64,000 nt of DNA from NCBI RefSeq assembly GCF_018070045.1, contig NZ_JAGPYK010000003.1, positions 248,001 through 312,000 of the forward strand, read 5' to 3'. Every line of letters starts with the position of its first letter. Within the stretch, counting starts at the first letter, position 1. This document shows positions 1-9,753 of this stretch, in pieces. The notes beneath the pieces were generated by a model. It worked only from the letters and a program-made list of their open reading frames with translations, was not told where the DNA came from and did not search any database. Both the position numbers and the translations under genes were made by a program. The stretch is from Micromonospora sp. U21 (GTDB lineage Bacteria > Actinomycetota > Actinomycetes > Mycobacteriales > Micromonosporaceae).

Positions 1-1
1 G

Positions 2-868
2 TTGGCCGATCTGCGGCGGTGGCGGTTGTCCGACCCGATGGACTCGGCGCTGACCGCCACGAGTGGCCGGGACGCTCTGGTCTTCGATGTGGCCGAGGGC
101 CGGCGGTCCAGGTCGACCGCCATTTCGGTCATTGACTCACCGCTTCCGTTGCCCGGTTGGCTGACCCGGTCCAAGGGGACGCCGCTGCAGCGGGAGCATC
201 CGTACGAGGGGATCGACGGTTCGCCGACCCGGGCGTCGGTCGAGGGCCTGGCCGACCGGCTGCCCCGGCTCGGGGGATCCGGCATGATCGTCGACCTGGA
301 GTACGCCGACCGGCTCGCCGTCGCCGGTCAGACCGGTGTCAAGGAGGTCTGGTTGGCGCCGACGGCGCCCGCCGACATACTCGACCGGCTGCGGGCACAG
401 GGTCTGGTCATCCAGTACGACCGGACGATCGCCGGAGCGCGACAGGGTTTCGACCGGCAGGGTGCCGCGCTGGCCGTGCGGTTCAACCTGTTCGCCGCGC
501 TGGCCGGGGTTCTCATCGGCGCGGCCGGCCTCATGGCGGCGGCAGCAGCGGAGCAGCGCAACCGGGTCGCGATGCTGGTGGCGCTCCGGCGCCAGGGGCT
601 GTCCGCGCGCGCCGTCCGCGGCGGCTACGGGTGGCCGGTCGCGGTCGCCACCGTGTCGGCCGGTCTCGCCACCCTGGTGATCTGGCTTCTCACCCGCAGT
701 GGGCAGCGCCTGTTCAGTGACGGCCGGTCGCCGGTCCCGTTGCCCGACTGGCCGGACGTCGACCGGCTGCTGTTGTTCGCGGCGCCCACGGTCGCGCTCT
801 TCGCCGTCACCGCGGCGGTGCTCGGCCGGTTCGTCGCCGCCTCGGTTCGTCGCCGGACCGGGCGATGA
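2..868 (+). CDS. FtsX-like ABC transporter permease, C-terminal part (5' end outside window)
   Basis: This frame is open from the first bases of the window, so the true start lies upstream and only the last ~288 residues are visible. Hydrophobic segments lie near residues 160-185, 208-232 and 258-280 of the visible part, with a soluble stretch of ~150 residues before them. That arrangement fits the last extracytoplasmic domain plus final helices of an FtsX/MacB-type permease. An EQRNRVAMLVALRRQG-like segment follows the first helix, as is usual in this family, where permease loops contact the ATPase. The stop overlaps the start of the next gene (ATGA at 865-868), so the two are translationally coupled and should form one ABC system. 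The substrate cannot be told from sequence; antibiotic or lipoprotein export is typical of the family. Confidence 0.8.
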   Translation: MADLRRWRLSDPMDSALTATSGRDALVFDVAEGRRSRSTAISVIDSPLPLPGWLTRSKGTPLQREHPYEGIDGSPTRASVEGLADRLPRLGGSGMIVDLEYADRLAVAGQTGVKEVWLAPTAPADILDRLRAQGLVIQYDRTIAGARQGFDRQGAALAVRFNLFAALAGVLIGAAGLMAAAAAEQRNRVAMLVALRRQGLSARAVRGGYGWPVAVATVSAGLATLVIWLLTRSGQRLFSDGRSPVPLPDWPDVDRLLLFAAPTVALFAVTAAVLGRFVAASVRRRTGR

Positions 869-1773
869 CCGCCGCACCGCCCGCGGAGGGCGTACCGGTC
901 ACCTGTCACCGGCTGATCCACATCTACTCCACCGGGACCGGTGACGTGGTCGCGCTCTCCGGGGTGGACCTGCAGATCTCCGCCGGCGAGATGCTGGCCC
1001 TGGTGGGGCCGTCGGGCTCCGGCAAGTCCACCCTGGTCTCCATACTCGGCGGGCTCATGCGGCCCAGCGCCGGCCGGGTGTACGTGGGCGAGCATGACCT
1101 GTCCTGGCTCTCCCCGACCGATCTGGCCGCCCTCCGCGGGCCCACGGTCGGCACGGTGCTGCAGGGCGCCGAGCGCAACCTGCTGCCGTACGTGTCGCTG
1201 TCGCGCAACATCTGGTTGGCCCAGCGGCCGGCGGCGCGGATCGCCGGGCGTCGGCTGGATCCGCCGGAGGCGATCCTGGAGCTGGTGGGTCTCGCCGGCG
1301 CCGGCGCGCGCCGCTCCGGCGACCTGACCCCGGGGCAGCGTCAGCGGGCCGCACTGGCACAGGGGCTCGCCGCCGGGCCCGGTCTGCTCCTGGTCGACGA
1401 GCCGACCAGCCAGCTCGACGGGGCCGGTCGCGACGAGGTGCTCGCCGCGCTGGCCACCATCAACTCCGAGCGGGGGACGACGGTGGTCGTGGTGACCCAT
1501 GACGGTGACGTCGGCGCCCGGCTGGGCCGAGCCGTCACCATCCGGGACGGCCGGGTGGGCGCCGAGGGCCGGGACGGCCGGGACTTCGCCGTGGTGGCCG
1601 GGGACGGCACGATCCAACTACCGCCGGAGACGTTCGCGGCCTTTCCGGCCGGGACTCTCTTCGAGGTCGACCACACCGACGAGTCGATCACCCTGCACGC
1701 CACGATGAACCCGTCCATCCCCCGGATCGGCGAGGTGGCGAGGGGCAGCGGCGAGCGCGGCCACGCCGGTTGA
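865..1773 (+). CDS. ABC transporter ATP-binding protein (MacB/LolD-type partner of FtsX-like permease)
   Basis: A 302-residue nucleotide-binding protein that should power the upstream FtsX-like permease. It has a Walker A GPSGSGKST near residue 50, a Walker B LLLVDEPTSQLDG near residue 180, and a switch-region VVVVTHD. The signature motif reads LTPGQRQRAALAQ, a departure from the usual LSGGQ. The last ~80 residues run beyond the ATPase fold and are not recognised. The ATG at 865 overlaps the permease stop by four bases, which supports this start. The gene ends before a minus-strand gene, with only a short spacer and no strong hairpin between them. Confidence 0.88.
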   Translation: MTAAPPAEGVPVTCHRLIHIYSTGTGDVVALSGVDLQISAGEMLALVGPSGSGKSTLVSILGGLMRPSAGRVYVGEHDLSWLSPTDLAALRGPTVGTVLQGAERNLLPYVSLSRNIWLAQRPAARIAGRRLDPPEAILELVGLAGAGARRSGDLTPGQRQRAALAQGLAAGPGLLLVDEPTSQLDGAGRDEVLAALATINSERGTTVVVVTHDGDVGARLGRAVTIRDGRVGAEGRDGRDFAVVAGDGTIQLPPETFAAFPAGTLFEVDHTDESITLHATMNPSIPRIGEVARGSGERGHAG

Positions 1774-1825
1774 CGAGTGCACCACGCACCACGCCCGATC
1801 CACGGGCCGCCCGCGGTCCACGGCT

Positions 1826-2812
1826 TCAGGTGAGCGGGGACGGGGACTCGGCGCCGGGCAGCACCAGTCTCGGCCTACCGGACCCGTCGGCCGGGACGGT
1901 CCAGACATCGGGTCGGCCGTCGCTCTGGCGCAGCGTGTAGGCCAGCGTGCCGGCGTCCAGCCAGGCCGCCTGGTCGTCGACGCTGGCCGTCTCCGCCGTC
2001 GCGGTCACCCGCATGGTCGCCAGCTCGAGGACGGACAACCGCCAGCCCTTCGCCGGGTCGGCGTCGATGGCCTCCTTGAAGGCGATCCGCGTGCCGTCCG
2101 GCGACAGCGACGGGCACTCGACGTTCTCCCGCACCGTCTCGACGCCGCGGGCGGCGACGTCACCCCGGACGAGGTACCGCTTCCCGTTCGTCGACATGGT
2201 CGCGTAGAAGCGGTTGTCGTCGGCGGTGAAGGTGACGCCCCAGTAGTTGACGTCGGGGCTGCGGTAGGCGCGGCCGTCCCGGGTGACCGCGAACTCCTCG
2301 AGCGACATCACCGTGGCGCCGGTGGCGGTGTCGAGGATTCCGGTGCGCGTGGAGAACCCGCTGGTGGTGTAGGAGTCGCCGCCGACGAACGTGGTCCAGG
2401 AGACCATCCGGCCGGAGGACGAAACCCGGGCCCGGTTGGGCAGGCCGGGTACGGGGACCGACCGGGTCGGTCGCAGCGCGGCGTCGAGCACGACGACCTG
2501 GTACGTCCAGGGCGTCTCCGGCTTCAGGCAGACGCCGGTGCCGGCCGCCGCGTACACGCGAAGGCATTCGAGGCCGGACACGGTGCGCGGGCCGGTGGGG
2601 TCGGCCGCGGCGACGGAGGAGACGTGCCGGTCGGTGATCGCCAGCAGGCGCGGCCCGGACGTCAGGGTGACCGCCTGGTCCGCGCCGGCGGCGGGCGGCG
2701 GGGTCCGGTCCGGTTGCGCGGCTGTCGCGGCGTAGCCGGCCGCCACGGTACCCAGCAGCACCGCCGAGACGGCCACCACACCGAGCTTCGTTCGGGTCGA
2801 CATCGCGGTCAT
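1826..2812 (-). CDS. Secreted TolB/WD40-like beta-propeller protein
   Basis: The predicted product has 328 residues. It begins with a short basic stretch and a hydrophobic segment (VVAVSAVLLGTVAAGYAATAAQ), a signal peptide or anchor, then a repetitive beta-rich region. Motifs such as LSPDGTRIAFKEA and LDAGTLAYTLRQSDGRPDVWTV resemble blades of TolB/WD40-like propellers. The ATG at 2812 is chosen because it overlaps the stop of the upstream MFS gene (ATGA at 2809-2812) and has a GGAAGG seven bases before it. The open frame extends to 3274, but that part only shadows the MFS gene. Coupling to the transporter suggests a shared function; the ligand is unknown. Confidence 0.72.
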   Translation of the reverse strand: MTAMSTRTKLGVVAVSAVLLGTVAAGYAATAAQPDRTPPPAAGADQAVTLTSGPRLLAITDRHVSSVAAADPTGPRTVSGLECLRVYAAAGTGVCLKPETPWTYQVVVLDAALRPTRSVPVPGLPNRARVSSSGRMVSWTTFVGGDSYTTSGFSTRTGILDTATGATVMSLEEFAVTRDGRAYRSPDVNYWGVTFTADDNRFYATMSTNGKRYLVRGDVAARGVETVRENVECPSLSPDGTRIAFKEAIDADPAKGWRLSVLELATMRVTATAETASVDDQAAWLDAGTLAYTLRQSDGRPDVWTVPADGSGRPRLVLPGAESPSPLT

Positions 2813-4089
2813 CGGGGCACCTTCCGGGTGAACAGGCGGGGCGGAGAGGCGAGCAGGAGCACCGTGACGACGAGGACCCCGCCGACGGCCAGGGCGGCGA
2901 CCCGGATGGCGGTGTCCGGTCCCCACGCCTGCCAGGTGAGGCCGAACAGGACCGAGGAGACGAGGTACGCCAGCGCCTGCCCGGTCTGCACGAGCGCGAT
3001 GCCGGTGGTCCGCAGCCGTGGGGGCAGCAGCGGCCCGGCGAGCGCGATGAGCACGCCGTCGGTGGCCGCGTAGAACGTCCCGTACAGCACCAGCGTCAGA
3101 GCGAGCACGGGCCAGCCGTGGACCGGGCCGGCCAGCAGCAGGTACGTCGCGCCGAGGGCCGCGTAGCCGCCCACCACCACCGGCAGCCGGCCGATCCGAT
3201 CGGCGAGCACGCCGAGTGGGGCGGCGAGGACCAGGTAGGCCAGGCTGGTCCCCACCGCGAGCAGCGGAAACCATCGCAGGCCGAGATCCTCGCGGCGTTG
3301 CAGCAGCAGATAGACGAAGCCGTCGCCGATCGTGGCCAGCCCGAGCAGTGCCGCCGCCAGCAGCAGGCGGCGGGCGGGGCGGCTGCGCAGCAGGCCGAGC
3401 GCCTCCCGTACGGAGACCTTCGGGTCGTGCGGGCCGTCCGTCGGTTCGCCGGACGGTCGTTCCCGGACGAAGAGCACGAGCACGACGACGGCCAGTGCGG
3501 CGACGCAGAAGCTGGTGACGAAGACCGCGTCGTACGACTGCCCGACGGCCAGCAGGACCGCGAACGCGGCGAGCGGCCCGAGGAACGCGCCGACACTGTC
3601 CATCGCCCGGTGCACACCGAACGCCCGGCCCAGCGCCTCCGGTGGCGTGGAGAGCGTGATCAGCGCGTCGCGCGGTGCGCTGCGCAGGCCCTTGCCGAGC
3701 CGGTCGACGGCGATGACGGCGCCGATGGCCGGCACCGACCGGCCGGCGAGCAGCAGGCCGAGCTTGGCGACCGCCGAGAGCGCGTAGCCGACGCCGGCTA
3801 CCAGCTTGCGCCGGCGGAAACGATCGGCCGCGAAGCCGCCGACGACTCGCAGCAGAGCGCTCGCGCCGGTGTGGACGCCGTCGAGCACGCCGAAGGCCAG
3901 TGGGCTGAGTTGCAGACCGAGCACCAGGTAGAGCGGCAGGACGGCGGTCACCATCTCGGCGGAGACGTCGGTGATCAGGCTGACCGTGCCCAGGGCGACG
4001 ACGTTGCCGCTGACCAGGGCCAGCCCGCGGCGGGGCCGTCCCGAGGAGGGCGGGTCGGCGTCCGGTCTGGAGACGGTCGACAGGTACAC
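2809..4089 (-). CDS. MFS transporter
   Basis: A ~426-residue integral membrane protein with about twelve hydrophobic segments and a cytoplasmic central loop rich in charged residues (RERPSGEPTDGPHDPKVSVREAL, about residue 205). FAADRFRRRKLVAG and LGVLADRIGRLPVVVG are the conserved MFS loop motifs after helices 2 and 8. It most resembles drug or metabolite exporters of the major facilitator superfamily. An ATG at 4095 directly abuts a GAGGAG, too close to act as its ribosome site; the GTG at 4089 sits six bases from it and is preferred. It is translationally coupled to the propeller gene downstream. Substrate unknown. Confidence 0.88.
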   Translation of the reverse strand: MYLSTVSRPDADPPSSGRPRRGLALVSGNVVALGTVSLITDVSAEMVTAVLPLYLVLGLQLSPLAFGVLDGVHTGASALLRVVGGFAADRFRRRKLVAGVGYALSAVAKLGLLLAGRSVPAIGAVIAVDRLGKGLRSAPRDALITLSTPPEALGRAFGVHRAMDSVGAFLGPLAAFAVLLAVGQSYDAVFVTSFCVAALAVVVLVLFVRERPSGEPTDGPHDPKVSVREALGLLRSRPARRLLLAAALLGLATIGDGFVYLLLQRREDLGLRWFPLLAVGTSLAYLVLAAPLGVLADRIGRLPVVVGGYAALGATYLLLAGPVHGWPVLALTLVLYGTFYAATDGVLIALAGPLLPPRLRTTGIALVQTGQALAYLVSSVLFGLTWQAWGPDTAIRVAALAVGGVLVVTVLLLASPPRLFTRKVPR

Positions 4090-4311
4090 GAGCATCTCCT
4101 CGAATCGGCGGGCTGACGGTCAGCCATCCTGCGAACTAATCCGACGGGATACAAGAGACCGTGGGTGGCGGGCGGACGTGCGGTGGATGAACTCGGGTAG
4201 AACATCGAAATGTCTCGCTGTTCGAGCGTACTGTTCATCTGGCCGTAGTCCGCCGGTTCGGCGACCTTCCTACGTTCCTTGCGCTTGACACACGCAGAGA
4301 AGGGGTCCTGG

Positions 4312-5688
4312 ATGGACATTCGATTCCCCCGCCCGCCGGTGACGATGGGGGCGGTCGCGGTGCTGATCGCCGCCACCGCCGCCGTCGTCGTGACCGGCGC
4401 AGGAGCGGCGTCGGCGGCGAGCGTGACCTTCACGCCGGTCGCCGACACCTACGTCCAGAGCGACACGGCGTCCACCAACTACGGCACGTCCACGCAGGTC
4501 GTGGCCGACAACTCGCCCGTCCGGCGGTCGTTCCTGCGCTTCACCGTGACCGGCGTCAGCGGCACGGTGACCACGGCGAAGCTGCGGCTGCGCACGATCA
4601 GCGGCAACAGCGGCAGCGACGCCGGTGGCACGTTCCGCCGGATGTCCAACACGAGCTGGTCGGAGACCGGCACCACCTGGAGCAACCAGCCGGCCATCGA
4701 CGGGGCCACGCTCGGCTCGATCGGGGCGGTCAACGGCGACAACTGGTACGAGCTGGACGTCCGGGCCGCGGTGACCGGCAACGGCACGTACAGCTTCGGG
4801 GTGACCTCCGCCAGCGGCGACGGCGCCTACTACGACTCGCGCGAGAGCGGAGCCGACGCTCCGCAGTTGGTGGTCACGACCGGGACCACGCCGCCGCCCT
4901 CCGGCGACCCGATCCTCGTCGGTGCCGGCGACATCGCCAACTCCGGCTCCGGCGACACCGCCACCGCGGCGCTGCTCGACAACATCCCCGGAACGGTCTT
5001 CACCACCGGTGACAACGTCTACAACAACGGCACCGCGGCGGAGTTCAGCAGCTACTACGCCCCCACCTGGGGCCGGCACAAGGCCCGCACCCGCCCGACG
5101 CCGGGCAACCACGACTACAACACGTCGGGAGCCACCCCCTACTACAACTACTTCGGTACGCAGGCCGGCCCGAGCGGCCGCGGCTACTACTCCTACGACC
5201 TCGGCAACTGGCACGTCGTGTCGCTGAACTCGAACATCAGCATGTCGGCGGGCTCCGCACAGGAGCAGTGGCTGCGGGCAGACCTCGCGGCCAGCAGCAA
5301 GCCGTGCACCCTGGCCTACTGGCACCACCCGCTGTTCACGTCGAGCTCCAACCACGCGCCGTCGACGTCGACGCGGCCGCTGTACCAGGCGCTCTACGAC
5401 CACAACGCCGACGTGGTCGTCTGGGGGCACAACCACGTGTACGAGCGGTTCGCCCCGATGAACCCGGCCGGTGGCGCCGACGCCAGCCGGGGTATGCGCA
5501 GCTTCGTCGCCGGGATGGGCGGTGCCAGCCACTACGGCTTCGGCACCATCCAGCCCAACAGCGAGGCGCGCAACAGCTCGGCGTACGGGGTCCTGAAGTT
5601 CACCCTGTACGCCGGCAGCTACGACTGGCAGTTCGTGCCGGTCGCCGGGCAGACCTACAACGACAGCGGCACCGCCAACTGCCACTGA
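4312..5688 (+). CDS. Secreted metallophosphoesterase with N-terminal DNRLRE/CBM96-type domain
   Basis: The product has 458 residues and a clear signal peptide ending near ASAAS (residues 1-37). A beta-rich domain (about 38-195) starts with ADTYVQSDTASTNYG and contains FLRF and WSETGTTWSNQP, typical of the DNRLRE/CBM96-like module on secreted actinobacterial enzymes. A calcineurin-like phosphoesterase domain follows, with metal-binding motifs GDIA, GDNVY (D234), GNHDY (N266, H267, D268), WHHPLF and GHNHVYERF (H373, H375). The ATG at 4312 has AGAAGGGG upstream; an in-frame TTG at 4279 would place extra polar residues before the signal peptide. It probably hydrolyses extracellular phosphomonoesters or diesters. 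It converges on the sugar transporter operon and shares its terminator hairpin. Confidence 0.88.
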   Translation: MDIRFPRPPVTMGAVAVLIAATAAVVVTGAGAASAASVTFTPVADTYVQSDTASTNYGTSTQVVADNSPVRRSFLRFTVTGVSGTVTTAKLRLRTISGNSGSDAGGTFRRMSNTSWSETGTTWSNQPAIDGATLGSIGAVNGDNWYELDVRAAVTGNGTYSFGVTSASGDGAYYDSRESGADAPQLVVTTGTTPPPSGDPILVGAGDIANSGSGDTATAALLDNIPGTVFTTGDNVYNNGTAAEFSSYYAPTWGRHKARTRPTPGNHDYNTSGATPYYNYFGTQAGPSGRGYYSYDLGNWHVVSLNSNISMSAGSAQEQWLRADLAASSKPCTLAYWHHPLFTSSSNHAPSTSTRPLYQALYDHNADVVVWGHNHVYERFAPMNPAGGADASRGMRSFVAGMGGASHYGFGTIQPNSEARNSSAYGVLKFTLYAGSYDWQFVPVAGQTYNDSGTANCH

Positions 5689-5694
5689 CCCGAG

Positions 5695-5728
5695 GATCCC
5701 GCTGCGCCGGTCACGGCGCAGCGGGATC
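5695..5728. terminator. Bidirectional terminator hairpin
   Basis: A perfect 14-bp stem (GATCCCGCTGCGCC with its complement) around a six-base loop lies between the convergent metallophosphoesterase and mmsB-like genes. It begins seven bases after the plus-strand stop and probably ends transcription from both sides. Confidence 0.85.
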
Positions 5729-5743
5729 GTCTCCCCCGACAGG

Positions 5744-6994
5744 TCAGCGGGTGCCGGCGGCGCGTCGCTTGTTGTAGACGTCGAAGGCCACGGCGACGAG
5801 CAGGACGAGCCCCTTCACCACCGACTGGGTCGACTGGTCGACGCCCATCAGCTGCATGCCGTTGCTCATCACCGCCATGATCAGACCACCGACCATCGCG
5901 CCGACCACGGTGCCCACCCCGCCGGTGACCGCCGCGCCACCGATGAACGCGGCGGCGATCGCGTCCAGCTCGAACATGTTGCCGGCGGCGGGCTGGGCGC
6001 CGTTGGACCGCGAGGAGTAGATGACGCCGGCGACCGCCGCCAGGAAGCCCATGTTGACGAACATCCAGAAGTTGACGGTGCGGACCTTCACCCCGGACAG
6101 GGCTGCGGCCGAGAGGTTGCCGCCGATCGCGTAGACCTGCCGACCGAAAACGGTACGCCGGGTGAGCAGGCCGTAGACCAGGACGAGGACCGCCAGGACG
6201 ATCAGCACGATCGGAAGCCCACGGGCGTGCGCCAACTGCCAGGCGAAGTACATGATGACCGCGCCGACCACGGCGATCCGGGCGACGAACAGCGGGAACG
6301 ACTCGACGGGCTGCTGGTAGCGGATCCGCGCGACGCGGGTGCGGAAACCGCTCACCGCGTACCCGGCCACGGCGACGGCGCCGATCAGCAGCGTGAAGGC
6401 GTCGAAGCCCTGCCCGCCGAGCAGCCCGTTGAGGAATCCGGCCGCGACGCGCTGGTACTCGGCGGGGAACGGCGACAGCGAGATGTTGTCCAGCACCCGC
6501 AGGGTGAGGCCACGGAACAGCAGCATCCCGGCCAGCGTCACGATGAAGGCCGGGATCCCGGCGTACGCCACCCAGAAGCCGTGCCAGGCGCCGACCGCGA
6601 CGCCGACGACGAGCGCGGCCAGGACGCCGACCCACCACGGGTAGCCCTGCTGGATCACCAGGACCGCGGAGACCGCTCCGGTCAGCGCGACCACCGATCC
6701 CACCGACAGGTCGATGTGCCCGCCGATGATCAGGATGACCATCCCGATCGCGAGCACCAGGATGTACGAGTACTGCAGGACGATGTTGGTGATGTTCCCG
6801 GGGCTGAGCGACACCCCGTCGGTCAGGATCGCGAAGAGCGCGACGATGACGACCAGGGCGACGTAGATCCCGCTCTGCCGCAGGTTGTTCAACACCAGGG
6901 CCCGCAGGTCGCTCGTCCCGGTGTGCAGGGCGGCGGCCGGCGCGCGGTCCGGGGGCGTCGGGCGCTCCGTCGAGGGGGTCTTGATGCTGGTCAT
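5744..6994 (-). CDS. mmsB: Multiple-monosaccharide ABC transporter permease (MmsB/GguB-type)
   Basis: A 416-residue permease of the ribose/xylose transporter family (BPD_transp_2). About ten hydrophobic segments are seen, with the family motif [17 protein letters not shown] near residue 90 and [19 protein letters not shown] near the C-terminus. The extra central loop with [14 protein letters not shown], absent from shorter RbsC proteins, fits the XylH/GguB/MmsB branch. It is the last gene of a three-gene operon (binding protein, ATPase, permease); its ATG overlaps the ATPase stop by four bases (6991-6994). It should form the membrane channel for pentose or other aldose uptake with its two neighbours. 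The exact sugar is not proven; a shared operator with araB points to L-arabinose or a related pentose. Confidence 0.9.
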   Translation of the reverse strand: MTSIKTPSTERPTPPDRAPAAALHTGTSDLRALVLNNLRQSGIYVALVVIVALFAILTDGVSLSPGNITNIVLQYSYILVLAIGMVILIIGGHIDLSVGSVVALTGAVSAVLVIQQGYPWWVGVLAALVVGVAVGAWHGFWVAYAGIPAFIVTLAGMLLFRGLTLRVLDNISLSPFPAEYQRVAAGFLNGLLGGQGFDAFTLLIGAVAVAGYAVSGFRTRVARIRYQQPVESFPLFVARIAVVGAVIMYFAWQLAHARGLPIVLIVLAVLVLVYGLLTRRTVFGRQVYAIGGNLSAAALSGVKVRTVNFWMFVNMGFLAAVAGVIYSSRSNGAQPAAGNMFELDAIAAAFIGGAAVTGGVGTVVGAMVGGLIMAVMSNGMQLMGVDQSTQSVVKGLVLLVAVAFDVYNKRRAAGTR

Positions 6995-8529
6995 CCGACG
7001 AGCTCCTTGTCCTTGGTCATCAGCTCCATGAGGCTCTCCTGGGTCGCCTCTCCGACCGGCTTCTCACCGGTGATCCGGCCGGCGGCGAGGGTGTAGATGC
7101 GGTCACACATCCCGAGCAGCTCCGGCAGCTCGGAGGAGATGATGATCACCGCCTTGCCCTCGGCCACGAGCCGGTTGATGATCGTGTAGATCTCGTACTT
7201 GGCCCCGACGTCGATCCCGCGCGTCGGTTCGTCCAGGATCAGCACGTCGGGATCGGTGAAGAGCCACTTCGACAGGACGACCTTCTGCTGATTGCCGCCG
7301 GAGAGCTTGCCGACCACCGCCATGACGCTGGGCGCCTTGATGTTCATCTCCCGCCGGCTCGCCTCGGCGACCTTGATCTCCTCGTTGCCGTTCACCCAGC
7401 CCAGCCGGGCCAGCCTGGCCAACGCGGCGGCGGAGACGTTGCGGCGGACGTCGTCGATGAGGTTCAGGCCGAACCGCTTGCGGTCCTCCGTGACGTAGGC
7501 GATGCCGTTGTCGATCGCCTCCGCGACGGTACGGGCCTTCACCTCCCGCCCGTGCACGAACAGTCGGCCGCTGATGTCGCGGCCGTACGATCGGCCGAAC
7601 ACGCTCATCGCCAACTCGGTGCGCCCGGCCCCCATCAGCCCCGCGATGCCGACGACCTCACCGGCCCGCACGGACAGGCCGACGCCCTCGACGACCAGCC
7701 GGTCCTGGGTCGGGTGCCGCACCGTCCAGTCCTCGATCCGGAGCACCTCCTCGCCGGGGGACGACACCCGGTCGGGGTAGAAGCTGTCCAGGTCGCGCCC
7801 GACCATGCCCCGGATGATCCGCTGCTGGGTCACGTCGTCGGCCCTCATGTCGAGGGTCTCCACCGCGCGCCCGTCCCGGATGACCGTGGTCGAGTCGGCG
7901 ATCTCGGTGATCTCGTTGAGCTTGTGGGAGATCATGATGCAGGTGATTCCCTGCTCCTTGAGCTGCCGCAACAGGCCGAGCAGGTGGGCCGAGTCGACGT
8001 CGTTGAGGGCGGCGGTCGGCTCGTCCAGGATGAGGAGGCGCACCTTCTTCGACAGCGCCTTGGCGATCTCCACCAACTGCTGCTTGCCCACTCCGAGCTG
8101 GATGACGGGGGTGACCGGGTTCTCGTGCAACCCGACGGACGCCAGCAGCTCCGCCGCATCGGCGTTGGCCCGGTTCCAGTCGATGAGCCCGCTGCGGCCA
8201 CGGCGTTCGTTGCCGAGGAAGAGGTTCTCGGCGATCGACAGGTACGGCACCAGGGCGAGTTCCTGATGAATGATGACGATGCCGTTGGCCTCGCTGTCCC
8301 GGATGCCGCGGAACTGCATCGGCTTGCCGTCGAACAGGATCTCGCCGTCGTACGAACCGGTCGGGTGGACGCCGGACAGCACCTTCATCAGGGTGGACTT
8401 GCCGGCGCCGTTCTCGCCACAGATGGCGTGGATCTCGCCGCGGCGCACCGCGAGGGTGACGTCCTCCAGCGCGGTCACCCCGGGGAAGGTCTTCGTGATG
8501 CGACGCATCTCGAGGATGGTGTCGTCCAT
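6991..8529 (-). CDS. mmsA: Multiple-monosaccharide ABC transporter ATPase, two ABC domains (MmsA/GguA-type)
   Basis: A 512-residue sugar-import ATPase with two fused nucleotide-binding domains, as in RbsA/XylG. The first has Walker [10 protein letters not shown] and Walker [12 protein letters not shown]. The second has the degenerate [10 protein letters not shown] in place of Walker A, signature LSGGNQQKV and [13 protein letters not shown]. Loss of the second Walker A lysine is normal for this family. The ATG at 8529 is preferred over the in-frame ATG at 8544 because GAGGAC lies eight bases before it. It hydrolyses ATP at the inner face of the membrane to drive MmsB. A stem-loop separates it from the binding-protein gene upstream, probably lowering its expression relative to that gene. 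Confidence 0.92.
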   Translation of the reverse strand: MDDTILEMRRITKTFPGVTALEDVTLAVRRGEIHAICGENGAGKSTLMKVLSGVHPTGSYDGEILFDGKPMQFRGIRDSEANGIVIIHQELALVPYLSIAENLFLGNERRGRSGLIDWNRANADAAELLASVGLHENPVTPVIQLGVGKQQLVEIAKALSKKVRLLILDEPTAALNDVDSAHLLGLLRQLKEQGITCIMISHKLNEITEIADSTTVIRDGRAVETLDMRADDVTQQRIIRGMVGRDLDSFYPDRVSSPGEEVLRIEDWTVRHPTQDRLVVEGVGLSVRAGEVVGIAGLMGAGRTELAMSVFGRSYGRDISGRLFVHGREVKARTVAEAIDNGIAYVTEDRKRFGLNLIDDVRRNVSAAALARLARLGWVNGNEEIKVAEASRREMNIKAPSVMAVVGKLSGGNQQKVVLSKWLFTDPDVLILDEPTRGIDVGAKYEIYTIINRLVAEGKAVIIISSELPELLGMCDRIYTLAAGRITGEKPVGEATQESLMELMTKDKELVG

Positions 8530-8572
8530 GGTCACTGTCCTCATCGTGAGATCGGGACGCGGTACGCCATGG

Positions 8573-8605
8573 CGCCGGGCCCGGCGGCGAGCGCCGAGCC
8601 CGGCG
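8573..8605 (-). promoter_or_regulatory. Intra-operon stem-loop between binding-protein and ATPase genes
   Basis: An 8-bp perfect stem (CGCCGGGC/GCCCGGCG) around a 17-base loop sits just after the chvE-like stop. Such hairpins often protect the 3' end of a binding-protein message or attenuate transcription into the ATPase gene; either role is inferred. Confidence 0.5.
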
Positions 8606-8610
8606 GACGG

Positions 8611-9753
8611 CTAGTTCTTGGCCTGACCGGCGGCGACCTCTTCGGCCGTCCAGTAACCGGAGTCGATCAGCGTCGCCTTGATGTCGTCCTTGTAGACGGT
8701 GGCGATCGGCAGCAGGTACGACGGCACGACCTTGACGCCGTTGTTGTACGTCTGCGTGTCGTTGGCCTGCGGCTGCTTGTCCTGCAGGAAGGCCTCGGCG
8801 GCGTTCACGGCCTGGTCGGCGAGCAGGCGGGTGTCCTTGAAGACGGTGGAGCTCTGCACGCCGTCGTTGATCAGCTTGATCGAGGCGATCTCCGCGTCCT
8901 GGCCGGTCACCACGGGAATCTTCTTACCCGCGGTGCCGTAGCCGGCGTTCTGCAGGGCGGTGATGATGCCGCGGGAGATACCGTCGTACGGCGACAGGAC
9001 CCCGTCGACCCGCGCGCCGTCGTTGTAGCTGGAGGTGAGCAGGTCCTCCATCCGCTTCTGCGCGGTCTCCTGCTGCCACCGCAGGATGGCCACCTGCTCG
9101 ATGGTGGTCTGTCGCGACTTGACCCGCAGCGTGCCACCGTCGATGAACGGCTTCAGCGTGTCCATCGCCCCGCCGAAGAAGTACTGGGTGTTGTTGTCGT
9201 CGAGCGAACCGGCGAAGAGTTCGACGTTGAACGGCCCCTTCGCGGTGCCCTTCGAGCCGTCCTTGTTCTGCAGGCCGAGGCCGACCAGCAGACCGGTGGC
9301 CTGGGCGACGCCCACCTTGTAGTTGTCGAAGCTGACGTAGAAGTCGACGTTCTTGCTGCCGCGGATCAGCCGGTCGTACGCGATCACCGGGATCTTGGCG
9401 TCGGCGGCGGCCTGCAACTGGCCGCTGAGCGCCGTACCGTCGATCGCCGCGAGGACCAGGACGTCCGCGCCCTGGGTGATCATCTGATCGACCTGCTGCG
9501 ACTGCGTGGGGATGTCGTCGCCCGCGTACTGGAGGTCGACCTTGTAGCCCTTGGCCTCCAGCTTCTGCTTCACCGCGTTGCCGTCGGCGATCCACCGCTC
9601 GGAGGTCTGCGTCGGCATCGAGACACCGATGGTCAGGTCGCCGGGCTTGTCTCCGCTGGTGTCACCGCCGCTGCCAGCACCCTCGCCACTGCACGCCGCC
9701 AGGCTCAGCGCCAGCACCGCGCCACCGAGAGCAACCAGGAACTTCCTGCCCAC
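8611..9753 (-). CDS. chvE: Sugar-binding lipoprotein (ChvE-type multiple-monosaccharide binding protein)
   Basis: A 380-residue periplasmic-binding-type lipoprotein. The signal peptide ends in the lipobox LSLAAC, so the mature protein should be lipid-anchored outside the membrane. The body shows the type I fold of the ribose/xylose-binding family: IGVSMPTQTSERW at the start, QYAGDDIPTQSQQVDQMI, and PVIAYDRLI. The wording around SRQTTIEQVAILRWQQETAQKRM is typical of ChvE/MmsE proteins. The GTG at 9753 has GAGGAG eight bases upstream; the open frame runs on to 9837, but that part covers the promoter and operator. It is the first gene of the transporter operon and delivers the sugar to MmsAB. 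Sugar specificity cannot be read from sequence alone. Confidence 0.9.
   Translation of the reverse strand: MGRKFLVALGGAVLALSLAACSGEGAGSGGDTSGDKPGDLTIGVSMPTQTSERWIADGNAVKQKLEAKGYKVDLQYAGDDIPTQSQQVDQMITQGADVLVLAAIDGTALSGQLQAAADAKIPVIAYDRLIRGSKNVDFYVSFDNYKVGVAQATGLLVGLGLQNKDGSKGTAKGPFNVELFAGSLDDNNTQYFFGGAMDTLKPFIDGGTLRVKSRQTTIEQVAILRWQQETAQKRMEDLLTSSYNDGARVDGVLSPYDGISRGIITALQNAGYGTAGKKIPVVTGQDAEIASIKLINDGVQSSTVFKDTRLLADQAVNAAEAFLQDKQPQANDTQTYNNGVKVVPSYLLPIATVYKDDIKATLIDSGYWTAEEVAAGQAKN

Noticed and set aside
4200..4260. Possible PHO box (repeated GTTC) upstream of the metallophosphoesterase
   Set aside because: The two GTTC elements are 13 bases apart, not the 11-base period of PhoP boxes, and the match is poor.
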